Assembly: GCF_963678635.1 (NCBI RefSeq)
Contig: NC_087067.1
Span: forward strand, 1,300,001-1,364,000
Direction: 5' to 3'
From: Symsagittifera roscoffensis
Taxonomy: Eukaryota; Xenacoelomorpha; Acoela; Convolutidae
Length of the DNA stretch: 64,000 bases
In this document: in pieces, positions 51,287 through 64,000 of the stretch
Layout of the letters: every line of letters starts with the position of its first letter
How positions within the stretch are numbered: position 1 is the first letter of the stretch
The notes under the pieces: generated by a model
What the model saw: the letters and a program-made list of their open reading frames with translations, nothing else
Told to the model about the DNA's origin: nothing
The model's database searches: none
Program-made: the position numbers and the translations under genes

Positions 51287-53985
51287 CCGCTCAACCTTTT
51301 GTTCCAATCATTTGGTTAATACATAATTCGATCACCTCTACTCGGGGGACAAAACAGACAGCGTTCACAATCCGCATGATTGATGATAACGTAATTATTC
51401 AAAAACCTGGCTTACTGGAACACTAAATTTGAAAAACTTCTAGTAAAATTTTTACAGTTTTTTCATCACTATTCTTGTTCTGTCATTTCTTTATTTTTTC
51501 ATAGGTTCTGATTGACGATAAAACCAGCAACAACCGAATTCAAATTGTCGTGAAACGTTCAATGGAAATTGATCCGAAAATCTTTAATCTACAGTAAAAA
51601 CTCCATTGGTTGCAAGCTTGCGGAGATTTTGTAACGAAAAATTTGTTGTAGAAGTGAATCACATACGCTGATGAGAGCTTAAGTGGTTGTTGAAAAAACT
51701 GGATATTCATAAAACATCGATTAATTGAAAGGTTTTTGCCTAGTGACCATATTAAAATATCCGTGCTTTTTGTTTGTAAAAGTAATCATAGAGTAGTGCG
51801 TAGCAGATATTGGGGATTGATTTGCTAAGAACTATGGTTTTCTCTTATTTTTTTCTATGGTTCAGAAAGGAAATTGATAACTGACCTGGAAAAGATGAAA
51901 AAATGTATGTTTTGCTAACAATTGAAAATTTCAAGATAATAATATACATCATTTTCAAACAAAAAGTTACCTCAATATAGAAATTTAGAGTTGAAACAGC
52001 AACATAAAAATATCAGGTCGAGAAAATAAGTTGAAGATTATTTTTGAAAAGGATTTATGGTATTAATTCTGCTTCTGATTAATGAACGTTCGTTGAAATG
52101 ATACGTTCGTAAATAGTAATCATAGAGTAGTGCGTTGCAGATATTGGGGATTGATTTGCTAAGAAATATGGTTTTCTCTTGTTTTTTTTCTATGGTTCAG
52201 AAACGAAATTGATAACTGACCTGGAAAAGATGAAAAAATGTTTGTTTTGCTACCATTTGAAAATTTCAAGATAATATTATACATCATTATCATCAAAGAT
52301 TTACTTCAATATACAAATTCAGAGTTGAAACAGCAACATAAAAATATCAGGTCGAGAAAATAAGTTGAAGCTTATTTTTTGAAAAGGATTTATGGTATTA
52401 ATTCTGCTTCTGATTAATGAACGTTCGTTGAAATGATACATTCGTAAAAGTAATTATAGAGTATTGCGTAGCAGATATTGGGGATTGATTTGCTAAGAAC
52501 AATGGTTTTCTCTTGTTTTTTTTCTATGGTTCGGAAAGGAAATTGATAACTGACCTGGAAAAGATGAAAAAATGTATGTTTTGCTAACATTTGAAAATTT
52601 CAAGATAATATTATACATCATTCTCAACCAAAAATTTACTTCAATATAAAAATTCAGAGTTGGAACAGCAACATACAAATATCAGGTCGAGAAAATAAGT
52701 TGAAGCTTATTTTTTGAAAAGGATTTATGGTATTAATTCTGCTTCGGATTAATGAACGTTCGTTGAAATGATACATTTTCACCTCTAAAACTCAATTTTC
52801 AAATGGAACTTTGTTCAAATTGGTTTCAGTTGGAAGATAGTAGATGGAGCAGAAACTGAGAAATTATCATATTGAGATAGAAACTCAATTTAATTCATTG
52901 GTACTTTAGCGATTTTTTATTAAAATTTAGCTTATATTTTACATCTTGAGAAAAATTCTAACATAAAAGTGTAATGTTTGAAACATTTTTATCATTTGAT
53001 ATACTCGGTTAGCTTATATGAAAATTCAGTTTTTTTGAGAATAATTTGTAGTGAAGTAAATCAAACTGCCACATCTTTTTGAAGATGATACATGAAGTAT
53101 GAATCAAAAATTTACTTTCAAGATCTACAATCTTTTGGATAAAATAATTTGATGTAGAAAGTTTTTTAGAGAAAATAATATGAAGCCTGCTGAAAAATTC
53201 TAAACAAACTAATAATTTAGCAGAACCAGATGTATGATCTCCTAATTCTATGAATTTTAACCAGAATATTTTCAATTAGATACACAAAAAAAAATTAGTC
53301 GTTTGGCTTCAGTTTTTTTTTCAATTAGAAATTTACGATGAATTATATTAATAAATTTCGCAAAAATATTCAATTGTTACAGTTTGCACCTTGATTTTAT
53401 TTCCTTAATCGATGTCAGATCGATATGAGAACAGGTCTTTTCGATGTTATAAATGTTGCAGAAATATGGAACTAAGTTCCCTTGCGTATTTCTAGTTCCG
53501 AAGGTTTTGCAGATTATAAACAATAGAGCTGCTCTTAATTGATTCTAAGATATCAACGTAAAAATACACCTTTAAAAATTCAGTTTACACATGTGCTTTC
53601 GAATGCTTACAATAGCACCGATTTTTTTGCACTTCGAAATTTTTGAGAAAACTTTCTACAAAAATCAAGAACAAAAAGCAATTTACAAATTTTTTTGCAA
53701 GAAAAGTGATGGTTATTGATTCCAAAAGTTAGGTTTTTGCTGAAATAGTTTGCTGTAGCATTTAAACAAGGGAACCTAAAGGAAAAAATGTACAAATTAC
53801 ATGGTAATAATTAGCAGTTATTAGTTAAATTGACACTATTTTCTCCTAAACTCCTCAGTTTTGTTAATTTTTCTTGCAAAGTGAGTTCAAGAGCGAAATC
53901 ATGCAAGAAGCAGAAAGCAAGAATAAGCTTAACACACAGAAAGTTTTAAGGGAAAATCAATGAAAAATATGTTGTAGAAGGAACA
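51287..53985. repeat. AT-rich repeat block S, copy 2
   Basis: Copy of 46240-48609 with a three-unit 333-bp array (51775-52780). Confidence 0.85.
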
Positions 53986-56465
53986 GAGAGATTGTTCGAA
54001 TTGAATTAAGTTGGAAGATAGTAGATGAAGCAGAAAATGATAAAAAATCAAATTGAGATAGAAACTCAATTTGATTCATTAGGATCTTAGAGACTTTTTA
54101 AGAAAAATTTAGCCTATATATTACATCTTGAGAAAGAATCCAACATAAATATATATGTTTGGAAATTTTTTTATCATTTGATATACTAGGTTATATAACT
54201 TATATAACCTAGGATATAACCTAGGATATAACTCATATAAAAATTCAGATTTTGTGAAAATAATTTCTTGTCAAATAAACTCAACTCCAACATCTTTTAG
54301 AAGATTATACACAAAACATAAATCAAAAATTTGCTCTCAAGATCTACATTTCATTCTTTTGGGTAAAAAAATTTGATGTAGAAAGATTTTTAGAGAAAAT
54401 AATATGGAGCCTGCTGAATAATTCTAAGCAAACTAAGACTTACCTATTACAAGCAGTATTCGTTATACAAGCAGAACCAGATATATGATCTCCTAATTCT
54501 ATGAAGAAAACTTTCAATTAGACACACAGTAAAAAATTAATTCTGTTTAGCTTCAGTTTTTTTCAATTAGAAAACTATGTTGAATTATAGATTTTTTTTG
54601 CTTAATAAATTTCGCAAAATTATTAAATTTTTACAGTTTGCACCTGGACTTCCTTTCCTTAATCGATGTTTTTAAGAACAGATCTTTTATATGTTATCAA
54701 TATTGCAGAAATAAGTTCGCTTGCGTATTTCTACTTCCGAAGGTTTTGCAGATTATAAACAATAGAGCTGCTCTTAATTTATTCTAAGAAATCAACGTAA
54801 AAATACACATTTATATTCTCGATTTATACATTTGCTTTCGAATGCTTAAAATAGCACCAATTTTTTCTCACTTCGACTTTTTTGAGAAAACTTTCGACAT
54901 AAATCAAGAACAAAAAGCGATTTACAAACTTTTTTGGAAAAAAAAGTGATAGTTAATGATTCCAAAAGTTAGGTTTTTGCTGAGATAGTTTGCTGTAGCA
55001 TTTATACAAGGGAACCTAAAGGAAAACATGTACAAATTACATGGTAATAATTAGCAGTTATCAGTTAAATTGACACTATTTTCTCCTAAACTCCTCAGTT
55101 TTGACTAATTTTTCTTGCAAAGTGACTTCAAGAGCGAAATCATGCAAGAAGCAGAAAGCAAGAATAAGCTTAAGACACAGAAAATTTTTAGGGAAAATCA
55201 ATGAAAAATATGTTGTAGAAGGAACAGAGAGATTGTTTGAATTGAATTAAGTCGGAAGATAGTAGATGAAGCAGAAACTGATAAAAAATCAAATTGAGAT
55301 AGAAACTCAATTTAATTCATTAGGATCTTAGAGGCTTTTTTGTAAAATTTAGCCTATATATTACATCTTGAGAAAGAATCCAACATAAATATGTAATATT
55401 TGGAAAAATTTTTATCATTTGATATTCTAGGTTATATAACTTATATAACCTAGGATATAACCTAGGATATAACTTATATAAAAATTCAGATTTTGTGAAA
55501 ATAATTTGTTGTCAAGTAAACTCAACTCCAACATCTTTTGGAAGATTATACACAAAGCATAAATCAAAAATTTGCTTTCAAGATCTACATTTCATTCTTT
55601 TGGGTAAAAAAATTTGATGAAGAAAGATTTTTAGAGAAAATAATATGGAGCCTGCTGAATAATTCTAAACAAACTAAGACTTACCTATTACAAGCAGTAT
55701 TAGTTATACAAGCAGAACCAGATAAATGATCTCCTAATTCTATGAAGAAAACTTTCAATTAGACACACAGTAAAAATTTAATTCTTTTTAGCTTCAATTT
55801 TTTTCAATTAGAAAACTACGTTGAATTATAGATTTTTTTTGCATAATAAAATTCGCAAAATTATTAAATGTTTACAGTTTGCACCTGAACTTCCTTTCCT
55901 TAATCGATGTTTTTAAGAACAGATCTTTTATATGTTATAAATGTTGCAGAAATAAGTTCGCTTGCGTATTTCAAATTCCGAAGGTTTTGCAGATCCAAAA
56001 CAATAGAGCTGCTCTTAATTTATTCTAAGAAATCAACGTAAAAATACACATTTATATTCTCGATTTATACATTTGCTTTCGAATGCTTAAAATAGCACCA
56101 ATTTTTTCTCACTTTTTGAGAAAACTTCCGACAAAAATCAAGAACAAAAAGCAATTTACAAACCTTTTTTGCAAGAAAAGTGATAGTTAATGATTCCAAA
56201 AGTTGGGTTTTTGCTGAAATGGTTTGCTGTAGCAACTAAACAAGGAAAATTAAAGAAGAGCATGTACAATTTACATGGTAATAATTAGCAGTTATCAGTT
56301 AAATTGACACTATTTTCTCCTAAACTCCTCAGTTTTGACTAAATTTTCTTGCAAAGTGAGTTCAAGAGCGAAAGCATGCAAGAAGCAGAAAGCAAGAATA
56401 AGCTTAAGACACAGAAAATTTCTAGGGAAAATCAATGAAAAAATATGTTGTAGAAGAAACAGAGA
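53986..56465. repeat. Repeat block T, two tandem units of about 1.24 kb
   Basis: Units begin at CAGAGAGATTGTT (53986 and about 55226). Each contains a 27-base palindrome (CTAGGTTATATAAC, centre, TTATATAACCTAG), two direct CTAGGATATAAC words, and text similar to the 3' half of block S. A third copy starts near 62990. Short open frames inside are not supported as genes. Confidence 0.85.
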
Positions 56466-57109
56466 GATAATTATCAGTTTTGCAGAAAATTTTGTTGAAT
56501 ATCGTACAATCTAATTTACTGTTAAGAGAAATATACCCCATTTTCATTCATTTTTAGCAGTAAAATTTTCAATTTTTATCAATGATCTGAAACTTATTTT
56601 TATTAAATGTTTTAAAAACTTCTCAGAAATTGTAATTTTTGTACAAGTTTGGGTTAAACTCTGAGAAGAAACTGAGAAGGAAATGGATCATGGAGTTTGA
56701 TCTAGAAATTCCAATGAATTTTTCCCCTATTGTTCGTTTGAAGTGAGACTCTTAAGTAAATTCTCCTTGAATTGAACCAAAAGCCAGTTAATTACACAAA
56801 TGAGAGGTTAAAAAATGACAACGTTGGATAGATTTGATTAATTTTTACTTTCTCGAAAATTACGATTACTTACACTATTCCCCTGAGAAATCGGAAGTAT
56901 CAGTATTGATTCAGCTAATATGAGTTTTATATGTTCACAGCATTATATAAATCACTTTTTAGATAAAATTAGGGTAAAATGTATCGTATTCCCCTACTTA
57001 AAAAATTTATGGGAAAAAATATAAATATTTTTCAAACTTTTATATCACTGTCTCAACATGATACCAATTAAAATGAAATTTGAAGTTAATTTTAAATTCT
57101 ACACATATT
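56466..57109. other. AT-rich spacer
   Basis: No gene or clear repeat seen. Confidence 0.4.
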
Positions 57110-59465
57110 TACGTTTTTTTCAATTAGATCAAGAGCAACAAAAAAACTATCCGAAACCTAGAGATATCTGCATTTTTTTCAAAACTTTGAAATTTTTGCA
57201 ATTTTTTCCAAAAACTTGAAGTTTTTCAAGTTTCAGTAGATTTCAGCAAAAATTTAGCAGGATAAACTACTGTTTGATAAAATAAAATCATCTAATATAA
57301 TAGTAGTTATGTCGAATTATACCAATTCTTATCGTGTTTTGATGTTTTTTGAAAAAATTTTCAATTTTCTTGATAAAAATTCCAAGTTTTTGCACATCTT
57401 ACCATTGACTTACATGAACGAAAAAACATAACACCTTCATTACACAATCTACACGTAATATCAAATACAACACAACGCGTGCCGATGTTTTTGCGAAAAA
57501 ACTAGACATTTCCACACAAAAACCGAAAAAATACGGTTTTTCTTACCATTCTCTTACTATCACACTGTCACACTGAAACCTTTTCATTCCCTATCTTAAT
57601 ACATTGGGAAACCTATTCCCTATGTTAATACAATGCATTTCTAAACCTTATACATAGGGATATCTATAAAGTATCTTAATACATGGGAAATCGAAACACT
57701 ATCTTAAAACATGGTAAGATCGGGTGCCAAAAATTTTTCTGAAATTTACCATCTGAAACCTTACCATCTTATTACATAGGAAACCTAATCCCTATCTTAA
57801 TACATAGGATAATTTGTTCCCTATCTTAATACATAGGTTGCTGACCGGATACTCTATAGCCTATGTTAAAACATGGGGGTCAGCAAGCACCCTACCCCCC
57901 CCCCCCCCCCCAACCCCCCCCCCCCATTATCGCCTCACACATATATTCTTCTTTTATACATTTTTTCTCAAATTAATTTGTTCACTTTGATCTTTTTCTA
58001 GCGTTTTTTTTATGATTGTGATTTTTTCGTAGCCCAACAAAAAGCTCATAGTTTACATTAGGACCATGTGTAGGCGTAGGACATGCTGTGGTCCTGGGTA
58101 TGTTCAGCAATTACGATGGTCTAGCTGACTGCCCGTTAAAAAAACATATATACATCAAAGTTAAATCAAAATTGTTTCAGAGCTAAAGTAACACTTGCTG
58201 TTTGTCACTTGTTCTGTTTTCAATTAGATCAAGAGCAACAAAAAAACTAGCCAAAACCTTGAGATGTCTGCATTTTTTTCCAAAAACTTGAAATTTTTGC
58301 AAACTTTTCCAAAAACTTAAAGTTTTTTCAAGTTTCAGTAGATTTCAGCAAAAATTTAGCAAGATAAACTACTGTTTGATAAAATAAGATCATCTAATAA
58401 AATAGTAGTTATGTCGAATTATTTCCATTCTTATCGTGTTTTGGTGTTTTTTGAAAAAATTTTCAATTTTTTTGATAAAAGTTCCAAGTTTTTGCTCATC
58501 TTACCATTGACTTACATGAACGATAAAACATAATACCTTCGTTACACAATCTACACGTAATATCAAAAACTACACAACGCGTGCCGAGGTTTTTGCGAAA
58601 AACTAGACATTTCCACACAAAATCCGAAAAAATACGGTTTTTCTTAATATTCTCTTACTATCACACTGTCACACTGAAACCTTTCCATTCCCTATCTTAA
58701 TACATTGGGAAACATATTCCCTATGTTAATACAATGCATTTCTAAACCTTATACATAGGGATATCTATAAAGTATCTTAATACATGGGAAAACGAAACAC
58801 TATCTTAAAACATGGTAAGATCGGGCACCAAACATTTTTCTGAAATATACCATCTCAAACCTTACCATCCTAATACATAGGAAAACTAATCCCTATCCTA
58901 AAACATAGGGTAATTTATTCCCTATCTTAATACATAGGTTGCTGACCGGATACTCTATAGCCTATGTTAAGTTAAAACATGGGAATCAGCAAGCACCCTC
59001 CCCCCCCCCCATGATCGCCTCACACATATATTACTCTTTTATACATTTTTTTCTCAAATTAATTTGTTCACTTTGATCTTTTTCTAGAGTTTTGTTTATA
59101 ATTGTGATTTTTTCGTAGCCCAACAAAATGCTCATAGTTTACATTAGGACCATGCGTAGGCGTAGGACATGCTGTGGTCCTGTGTATGTTCAGCAATTAC
59201 GCTGGTCTAGCTGACTGCCCATTAAAAAAACATATACAAATCAAAGTTAAATCAAAATTGTTTCAGAGCTAAAGTAACACTTGCTGTTTGTCACTAGTTC
59301 TGTTTTCAATTAGATCAAGAGCAACAAAAAAAATTAGACGAAACCTTCAGATGTCTGCATTTTTTTCCAAAAACTTGAAATTTTTGCAAACTTTTCCAAA
59401 AACTTTGAAATTTTTGCAATTTTTTCCAAAAACTTAAAGTTTTTTCATGTTTCAGTAGATTTCAC
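57110..59465. repeat. Repeat block U, two copies of about 1.1 kb plus a partial third
   Basis: Copies start at TTTTCAATTAGATCAAGAGC (57117, 58218, 59307). Each full copy includes an array of CCTATCTTAATACATAGG-type palindromic words, the hairpin TTGCTGACC/GGTCAGCAA, a long C run and GATCGCCTCAC, the same family as 4660-5127. Confidence 0.85.
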
Positions 59466-62400
59466 CGCTCAACTTTTTGTTCCAATCATTTGGTTAATAC
59501 ATAATTTGATCACCTCTTCTCGGGGGACAAAACAGACAGCGTTCACAATCCGCATGATTGATGATAACGTAATTATTCAAAAACCTGGCTTACTGGAACA
59601 CTAAATTTGAAAAACTTCTAGTAAAATTTATACAGTTTTTTCATCACTATTCTTGTTCTGTCATTTCTTTATTTTTTCATAGGTTCTGATTGACGATAAA
59701 ACCAGCAGCAACCGAATTCAAATTGTCGTGAAACTTTCAATGGAAATCGATCCGAAAATCTTTAATCTACAGTAAAAACTCCATTGGTTGCAAGCTTGCG
59801 GAGATTTTGCAACGAAAAATTTGTTGTAGAAGTGAATCACATACGCTGATGAGAGCTTAAGTGGTTGTTGAAAAAACTGGATATTCATAAAAAACATCGA
59901 TTAATTGAAAGGTTTTTGCCTAGTGACCATATTAAAATTTCCTTGTTTTTTGTTTGTAAAAGTAATCATAGAGTAGTGCGTAGCAGATATTGGGGACTGA
60001 TTTGCTAAGAACTATGGTTTTCTCTTATTTTTTTCTATGGTTCAGAAAGGAAATTGATAACTGACCTGGAAAAGATGAAAAATGTATGTTTTGCTAACAA
60101 TTGAAAATTTCAAGATAATAATAATATCATTCTCATACAAAAAGTTACCTCAATATAGAAATTTAGAGTTGAAACAGCAACATAAAAATATCGGGTCGAG
60201 AAAATAAATTGAAGATTATTTTTTGAAAAGGATTTATGGTATTAATTCTGCTTCTGATTAATGAACGTTCGTTGAAATGATACGTTCGTAAAAGTAATTA
60301 TAGAGTAGTGCGTAGCAGATATTGGGGATTGATTTGCTAAGAACTATGGTTTTCTCTTATTTTTTTCTATGGTTCAGAAAGGAAATTGATAACTGACCTG
60401 GAAAAGATGAAAAAATGTTTGTTTTGCTACCATTTGAAAATTTCAAGATAATATTATACATCATTATCATCAAAAACTTACTTCAATATACAAATTCAGA
60501 GTTGAAACAGCAACATAAAAATATCAGGTCGAGAAAATAATTTGAAGCTTATTTTTTGAAAAAGATTTAAGGTATTAATTCTGCTTCTGATTAATGAACG
60601 TTCGTTGAAATGATACGTTCGTAAAAGTAATTATAGAGTAGTGCGTAGCAGATATTGGGGATTGATTTGCTAAGAACTATGGTTTTCTCTTGTTTTTTTT
60701 CTATGGTTCGGAAAGGAAATTGATAACTGACCTGGAAAAGATGAAACAATGTATGTTTTGCTAACTTTTGAAAATTTCAAGAGAATATTATACATCATTC
60801 TCAACCAAAAATTTACTTCAATATAGAAATTCAGAGTTGGAACAGCAACATACAAATATCAGGTCGAGAAAACAAGTTGAAGCTTATTTTTTGAAAAAGA
60901 TTTATGGTATTAATTCTGCTTCGGATTAATGAACGTTCGTTGAAATGATACATTTTTACCTCTAAAACTCAATTTTCAAATGGAACTTTGTTCAAATTGG
61001 TTTCAGTTGGAAGATAGTAGATGGAGCAGTAACTGAGAAATTATCATATTGAGAAAAAACATCGATTAATTGAAAGGTTTTTGCCTAGTGACCATATTAA
61101 AATTTCCTTGCTTTTTGTTTGTAAAAGTAATCATAGAGTAGTGCGTAGCAGATATTGGGGATTGATTTGCTAAGAACTATGGTTTTCTCTTATTTTTTTC
61201 TATGGTTCAGAAAGGAAATTGATAACTGACCTGGAAAAGATGAAAAAATGTATGTTTTGCTAACAATTGAAAATTTCAAGATAATAATAATATCATTCTC
61301 ATACAAAAAGTTACCTCAATATAGAAATTTAGAGTTGAAACAGCAACATAAAAATATCGGGTCGAGAAAATAAATTGAAGATTATTTTTTGAAAAGGATT
61401 TATGGTATTAATTCTGCTTCTGATTAATGAACGTTCGTTGAAATGATACGTTCGTAAAAGTAATCATAGAGTAGTGCGTTGCAGATATTGGGGATTGATT
61501 TGCTAAGAACTATGGTTTTCTCTTGTTTTTTTTCTATGGTTCGGAAAGGAAATTGATAACTGACCTGGAAAAGATGAAACAATGTATGTTTTGCTAACTT
61601 TTGAAAATTTCAAGAGAATATTATACATCATTCTCAACCAAAAATTTACTTCAATATAGAAATTCAGAGTTGGAACAGCAACATACAAATATCAGGTCGA
61701 GAAAACAAGTTGAAGCTTATTTTTTGAAAAAGATTTATGGTATTAATTCTGCTTCGGATTAATGAACGTTCGTTGAAATGATACATTTCACCTCTAAAAC
61801 TCAATTTTCAAATGGAACTTTGTTCAAATTGGTTTCATTTGGAAGATAGTAGGTGGAGCAGTAACTGAGAAATTATCATATTGAGATAGAAACTCAATTT
61901 AATTCATTGGTACTTTAGCGATTTTTTATTCAAATTTAGCTTATATTTTACATCTTGAGAAAAAATCTAACATAAAAGTGTAATGTTTGGAACATTTTTT
62001 ATCATTTGATATACTCGGTTAGCTTAAATGAAAATTCAGTTTTTTTGAGAATAATTTGTAGTGAAGTAAACCAAACTGCCACATCTTTTTGAAGATGATA
62101 CATGAAGCATGAATCAAAAATTTACTTTCAAGATCTACAATCTTTTGGATAAAATAATTTGATGTGGAAAGTTTTTTAGAGAAAATAATATGAAGCCTGC
62201 TGAAAAGTTCTAAACAAACTAATACTTTAGCAGAACCAGATGTGTGATCTCCTAATTCTATGAATTTTAACCAGAATATTTTCAATTAGATACACAGTAA
62301 AAATTTAGTCGTTTGGCTTCAGTTTTTTTTTCAATTAGAAAATTACGATGAATTATATTAATAAATTTCGCAAAAATATTCAATTGTTACAGTTTGCACC

Positions 62401-62990
62401 TTGATTTTATTTCCTTAATCGATGTCAGATCGATGTGAGAACAGGTCTTTTTGATGTTATACATGTTGCAGAAATATGGAACTAAGTTCCCTTGCGTATT
62501 TCTAGTTCCGAAGGTTTTGCAGATTATAAACAATAGAGCCGCTCTTAATTGATTCTAAGATATCAACGTAAAAGTACGCCTTTGAAAATTCAGTTTACAC
62601 ATGTGTTTTCGAATGCTTACAATAGCACCGATTTTTTTGCACTTCGATGTTTTTGAGAAAACTTTCGACAAAAATCAAGAACAAAAAGCGATTTACAATT
62701 TTTTTTGCAAGATGGTTAATGATTCCAAAAGTTAGGTTTTTGCTGAATTAGTTTGCTGTAGCATTTATACAAGGGAACCTAAAGGAAAACATGTACAAAT
62801 TACATGGTAATAATTAGCAGTTATCTGTTAAATTGACAATATTTTCTACTAAACTCCTCAGTTTTGACTAATTTTTCTTGCAAAGTGACTTCAAGAGCGA
62901 AATCATGCAAGAAGCAGAAAGCAAGAATAAGCTTAAGACACAGAAAATTTTTTGGGAAAATCATTGAAAAATATGTTGTAGAAGGAACAC
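59466..62990. repeat. AT-rich repeat block S, copy 3, with expanded 333-bp array
   Basis: Starts in mid-sequence of block U at 59466. It holds five 333-bp units at 59954-61780 because a segment including two units was itself duplicated (junction near 61050). Confidence 0.85.
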
Positions 62991-64000
62991 AGAGATTGTT
63001 CGAATTGAATTAAGTTGGAAGATAGTAGATGAAGCAGAAACTGATAAAAAATCAAATTGAGATAGAAACTCAATTTGATTCATTAGGATCTTAGAGGCTT
63101 TTTTTGTAAAATTTAGCCTATATATTACATCTTGAGAAAGAATCCAACATAAAATGTAATGTTTGGAAAATTGTTTATCATTTGATATTCTAGGTTATAT
63201 AACTTATATAACCTAGGATATAACCTAGGATATAACTTATATAAAAATTCAGATTTTGTGAAAATAATTTGTTGTCAAGTAAACTCAACTCCAACATCTT
63301 TTGGAAGATTATACACAAAGCATAAATCAAAAATTTGCTTTCAAGATCTACATTTCATTCTTTTGGGTAAAAAAATTTGATGAAGAAAGATTTTTAGAGA
63401 AAATAATATTGAGCCTGCTGAATAATTCTAAGCAAACTAAGACTTACCTATTACAAGCAGTATTAGTTATACAAGCAGAACCAGATAAATGATCTCCTAA
63501 TTCTATTAAGAAAATTTTCAATTAGACACACAGTAAAAATTTAATTCTGTTTAGCTTCAATTTTTTTCAATTAGAAAACTACGTTGAATTATAGATTTTT
63601 TTTGCTTAATAAATTTCGCAAAATTATTAAATTTTTACAATTTGCACCTGAACTTCTTTTCCTTAATCGATGTTTTTAAGAACAGATCTTTTATATGTTA
63701 TAAATGTTGCAGAAATAAGTTCGCTTGCGTATTTCAAATTCCGAAGGTTTTGCAGATTATAAACAATAGAGCTGCTCTTAATTTATTCTAAGAAATCAAC
63801 GTAGAAATACACATTTATATTCTCGATTTATACATTTGCTTTCGAATGCTTAAAATAGCACCAATTTTTTCTCACTTCGACTTTTTTGAGAAAACTTCCG
63901 ACAAAAATTAAGAAAAAAAAGCAATTTACAATATTTTTTTGGAAGAAAAGTGTAGTTAATGATTCCAAAAGTTAGGTTTTTGCTGAATTAGTTTGCTGTA
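62991..64000. repeat. Repeat block T, third unit, cut by window end
   Basis: Follows block S as at 53986; the palindrome is at about 63190-63216. Confidence 0.85.

Larger units (their letters stand above)
43552..53985 (+). repeat. Tandem duplication of about 5.1 kb (integrase end, unknown frame, AT-rich repeats)
   Basis: 43552-48609 and 48610-53985 are copies at roughly 97% similarity. The junction at 48609/48610 joins the AT-rich repeat to the pol text AATGATAAAGAAAAACC seen at 43552. Copy 2 is longer because its 333-bp array has three units instead of two. Confidence 0.9.

Noticed and set aside
53009-53275. 88-codon frame on the - strand (also at 62019-62285) and 60-63-codon frames in blocks S and T
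   Set aside because: Low-complexity Lys/Phe/Ile-rich products in AT-rich repeats; kept in copies only through duplication.

Overview
The window looks like repeat-rich nuclear DNA of a nematode, probably Caenorhabditis or a relative. This rests on a Cer1-like Ty3/gypsy element with gag and pol in one frame, Maverick/Polinton capsid genes of the nematode type, and AT-rich spacer full of short repeats. The species cannot be named from the sequence. I see no intact ordinary host gene. Almost everything recognisable is mobile DNA, and the elements are clearly richer in GC than the DNA around them.

Layout. (1) 1-3652, + strand: a decayed Maverick/Polinton fragment with minor capsid (penton), a small basic virion-type protein, major capsid, a small membrane protein and an adenain-like protease. 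Part of it is tandemly duplicated. (2) 3653-5127: AT-rich spacer and a hairpin-bearing dispersed repeat. (3) Element B, + strand, 5128-5897 and 26404 to about 31 kb: an older giant Ty3-like element. It keeps the end of pol, a macro-like tail, a second gene with a canonical-looking SGNH (GDSL) hydrolase domain, and the start of its 3' LTR. (4) Element A, 5898-26403, - strand: a young giant Ty3-like LTR retrotransposon of about 20.5 kb inserted inside B. It has near-identical 883/884-bp LTRs, a 5-bp target duplication (AAGTG), a 2.45-kb leader with a 14-bp minisatellite, a 2901-codon gag-pol, and two more large genes (ORF2 and ORF3) between pol and the 3' LTR. (5) 31796-32050: a reverse transcriptase fragment of another family. 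(6) Element C, + strand, 32054-44717: a third, heavily decayed relative with a 3.25-kb near-identical tandem duplication, cut off inside the integrase. (7) About 44.7-64 kb: AT-rich DNA made by repeated segmental and tandem duplication. One 5-kb unit carries the end of C's integrase fused to an unrecognised reading frame.

How the parts fit. The most interesting object is the shared plan of A and B: gag, protease, RT, RNase H, integrase, an acidic extension and a macro-like domain, then ORF2 (a conserved N-terminal module, an SGNH-type domain and a long tail with a nuclear-localisation-like motif), then ORF3. Gag-pol would supply particle formation, reverse transcription and integration. The macro-like and SGNH-like parts are accessory functions not usual in Ty3 elements. 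Their roles (ADP-ribose-related and esterase-like) are inferred from motifs only. In A the macro tail is frameshifted, the SGNH domain lacks key catalytic blocks and ORF3 is split by one in-frame stop, so this copy may not be fully functional although its gag-pol frame is open throughout.

Limits: domain calls come from reading motifs by eye, without searches. Boundaries of diverged repeats are approximate. There is a 200-N assembly gap at 30195-30394.
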